This document shows, in pieces, positions 62,019 through 64,000 of a DNA stretch of 64,000 nucleotides. The stretch spans positions 386,001-450,000 of the forward strand of contig JAPDFW010000081.1 of NCBI GenBank assembly GCA_028826165.1, read 5' to 3'. This stretch comes from Anaeramoeba ignava. Its lineage: Eukaryota > Metamonada > Anaeramoebidae. The notes beneath the pieces are model-generated. The model was given only the letters and a program-made list of their open reading frames with translations, was not told the DNA's origin and made no database searches. How positions within the stretch are numbered: position 1 is the first letter of the stretch; each line of letters opens with the position of its first letter. The position numbers and the translations under genes were made by a program.

Positions 62019-64000
62019 TTATCTATCATCATCATCACCAAGATTTGCCATATTTTGTTGATTAATTCTTTCACGAAGTTGTCTTGCAAGATATTGTAAA
62101 ACAAAATCAGGACCTTCTTCACAAATTTGTTCTGGTGGACTTTTTAATGGATTATCAAGTACATCTAATTCTGTTAGATTACTAAGTAATGCAATTTCTG
62201 GTGGAAGAATTGTTAATTTGTTTTCAGAAACCTTTTTAAATTAAAATTAAATTAAATTAAATTAAATTAAATTAAATTAAAATTAAATTAAATATTAAAT
62301 TAAATTAAAAATTAAATTAAATATTAAATTAAATATTAAATATTAAATTAAATTAAATTAAATTAATATTAAATTAAATATTAAATTAAATATTAAATAT
62401 TAAATATTAAATTAAATATTAAATATTAAATTAAATTAAATTAAATATTAAATTAAATATTAAATTAAATTAAATTAAAATTTAATATTAAATTAAATTA
62501 AAAATTAAATTAAATATTAAATTAAATATTAAATTAAATTAAATTAAATTAAATTAAATATTAAATTAAATATTAAATTAAATATTAAATATTAAATATT
62601 AAATATTAAAAATTAAATTAAATTAAATTAAATATTAAATATTAAATTAAATTAAATATTAAATTAAATATTAAATTAAATTAAATTAAATTATTTGTTA
62701 CATTAAATTCTTTTAATGAACACAATAATCCTATTTCTGGTGGAAGTTCTTTAAGTTTATTTCCTGATAAAACTAAACTTTCTAAAAGTGATAATTTTCC
62801 AAGTTGAGGTGGAATTTTTTCCAATTTGTTTTCTTCCATTTTTAATATAGCTAAACTTTTTAATTCTCCAAATGATTGTGGGAGTTGTACTACTTTGTTT
62901 TCATTCACATATAATTCTCTAATTTTAATTTTAATTTTAATTTTAATTTTAATTTTTAATTTTAATTTTGATTTTGATTTTTAATTGAATTAATTTTAAT
63001 TTTAATTTTAATTTTAATTTTAATTTTAATTTTAATTTTAATTTTAATTTTTAATTTTAATTTTTAATTTAAATTTTTAATTTTAATTTTAATTTTAATT
63101 TTAATTTTATTTTTAATTTTAATTTTTAATTTTTAATTTTAATTTTTAATTTTAATTTTTAATTTTAATTTTTAATTTTAATTTTAATTTTAATTTTAAT
63201 TTTAATTTTTTGAAATTAACTTTAATAAATGTAATTTGCTCATTTCTTTTGGTAAACTTGTAAGTTTATTATCATTAAGATTTATTTTCCTAAGAGCAGT
63301 TAAATTTTCAATTTGAGTAGGCAATTCTTTCAATTGATTTCCTTCCAATTGAACTTCCTTAAGACTAACCAATTTTCCAAATTCTGGAGGTAAAGATTGC
63401 AATTGATTTTCATTTAGATTCATTTCGTGAACTTTTTGCAAATGTCCAATTTCAGGAGGAAGTGCTGAAAAATCATTGTTTGAAAGATCTAATGTTTGTA
63501 ATGATGTTAAAAAACTAATTGAATTTGGAAGTGTTGATATTTGACTGTATGATAAATTTAAATCTATTAATCCCCCATAATTCTTGAATAAATCATCAGG
63601 TAACTTTTTTAATGGATTTCTGTTTAACATTAATAATTTTAATGATGATAATAAATGTAATTCTTGTGGAAGTGTTGTTAATTGATTTCCTATTTTAATT
63701 TTAATTTTAATTTTATAAATTAATTTTAATTTTAATTTTATAAATTAATTTTAATTTTAATTTTAATTTTAATTTTAATTTTAATTTTAATTTTAATTTT
63801 AATTTTAATTTTATAAATTAATTTTTATTTTAATTTTAATTTTAATTTTAATTTTAATTCTAATTTTAATTTTTATAAATTAATTTTAATTTTAATTTTA
63901 ATTTTAATTTTGATTTTAATTTTGATTTTAATTTTAAATTTAAATAATTTTAATTTTAATTTTTCAAAAAATCAAACCTTCAAGATCTAATTCTTGTAAT
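62019..64000 (-). CDS. Leucine-rich-repeat protein (partial, 5' end off right edge)
   Basis: Four exons visible in transcript order: 64000-63978 (partial), 63689-63221, 62918-62702, 62231-62019, with junction phases 1, 2 and 0. They encode about 12 leucine-rich repeats of 23 residues of the LPxEIGxLxxLxxLxLxxNxL type (LDLSNNDFSALPPEIGHLQ, LKEVQLEGNQLKELPTQIE, LVLSGNKLKELPPEIG). The end is LDNPLKSPPEQICEEGPDFVLQYLARQLRERI followed by an acidic GDDDDR tail. This resembles SHOC2/PIRL or ROCO-type LRR proteins that bind small GTPases, but no kinase or GTPase domain is present in the visible part. Introns are TTTTAA/AATTTT or AAATTAAATATT repeats. Confidence 0.9.
62232..62701. repeat. Repeat-filled intron of the LRR gene
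   Basis: 470 bp of TTAAA, TTAAATATTAAA and related 5-12 bp units, from the donor GTAACA (minus strand, 62701) to the acceptor AAAAG. Confidence 0.88.
62919..63220. repeat. Hexamer-repeat intron of the LRR gene
   Basis: 302 bp, mostly AATTTT units with AATTTTT variants. Confidence 0.85.
63690..63977. repeat. Hexamer-repeat intron of the LRR gene, nearest the right edge
   Basis: 288 bp of TTTTAA units with TATAAATTAA patches, between the donor GTTTGATT and the acceptor AAATAG on the minus strand. Confidence 0.85.

Overview
The window is nuclear DNA from a very AT-rich unicellular eukaryote. Genes are split by GT-AG introns, all three stop codons end genes (TAA, TAG at 9414-9416, TGA at 42438-42440), and there is no in-frame stop reassignment, so a ciliate code is excluded. 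The gene content (heterotrimeric G-alpha, DH-PH-FYVE RhoGEF, RCC1-, WD40- and ankyrin-BTB proteins, HOPS VPS39, a SAD/MARK-type kinase) and an initiator-like TCAT element upstream of most starts suggest an amoeboid protist. An anaeramoebid (Metamonada) is my best guess from memory of such genomes. A dictyostelid-like amoeba is the main alternative. No tRNA, rRNA or bacterial-type operon was seen.

Layout, left to right: a giant ankyrin-BTB gene running off the left edge (-, 1-5318); a seven-blade WD40-BTB gene (+, 5390-9416); a YIPF-family Golgi protein (+, 9491-12050); a G-protein alpha subunit (-, 12231-14392) divergent from an FGD-like DH-PH-FYVE RhoGEF (+, 14526-16995); a 68-residue charged protein (+, 17150-17356); a beta-helix/multi-pass membrane protein (-, 17501-21289); a CUL4-like cullin (-, 21469-24072); an Rnl2-family RNA ligase (-, 24152-27470); an unrecognised protein (+, 27585-28386); a SAD/MARK-like kinase (+, 28936-32430); two tandem RCC1-BTB paralogues (-, 32505-36496); PDCD5 (-, 36801-38359); VPS39 (+, 38509-42440); an Mdm12-like SMP protein (+, 42529-43428); a VIT-vWA-ubiquitin-like protein (-, 43526-48903); a thioredoxin-UBA-UBX protein (+, 49227-53371); a borealin-like protein (+, 53767-54522); a second ankyrin-BTB gene with frameshifts (+, 54617-58302); aminoacylase-1 (+, 58378-60486); a kelch protein (+, 60561-61670); and a leucine-rich-repeat protein running off the right edge (-, 62019-64000).

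The unusual feature is the architecture. Genes are packed 70-400 bp apart, but about 17.5 kb of the window lies in introns expanded into pure tandem repeats. Almost every such intron has its own unit length (6, 7, 9, 11, 12, 13 or 15 bp). One 11-bp unit, TTTTAWATYAA, fills three introns of unrelated genes in both transcriptional orientations, and its T4 tracts recur about once per helical turn. Inside some of these introns, pieces carrying the splice acceptor or the donor-proximal sequence have been copied. Most long open frames lying in these repeats are artefacts.

Functionally, five genes share one C-terminal module of two BTB domains behind three different N-terminal scaffolds (ankyrin, WD40, RCC1). 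Several others concern ubiquitin and p97 (cullin, UBA-UBX protein, ubiquitin-like vWA protein), G-protein/Rho signalling, and endolysosomal traffic. Exon coordinates below were worked out by hand from splice consensus, reading frame and family alignment from memory; they have not been tested against transcripts.
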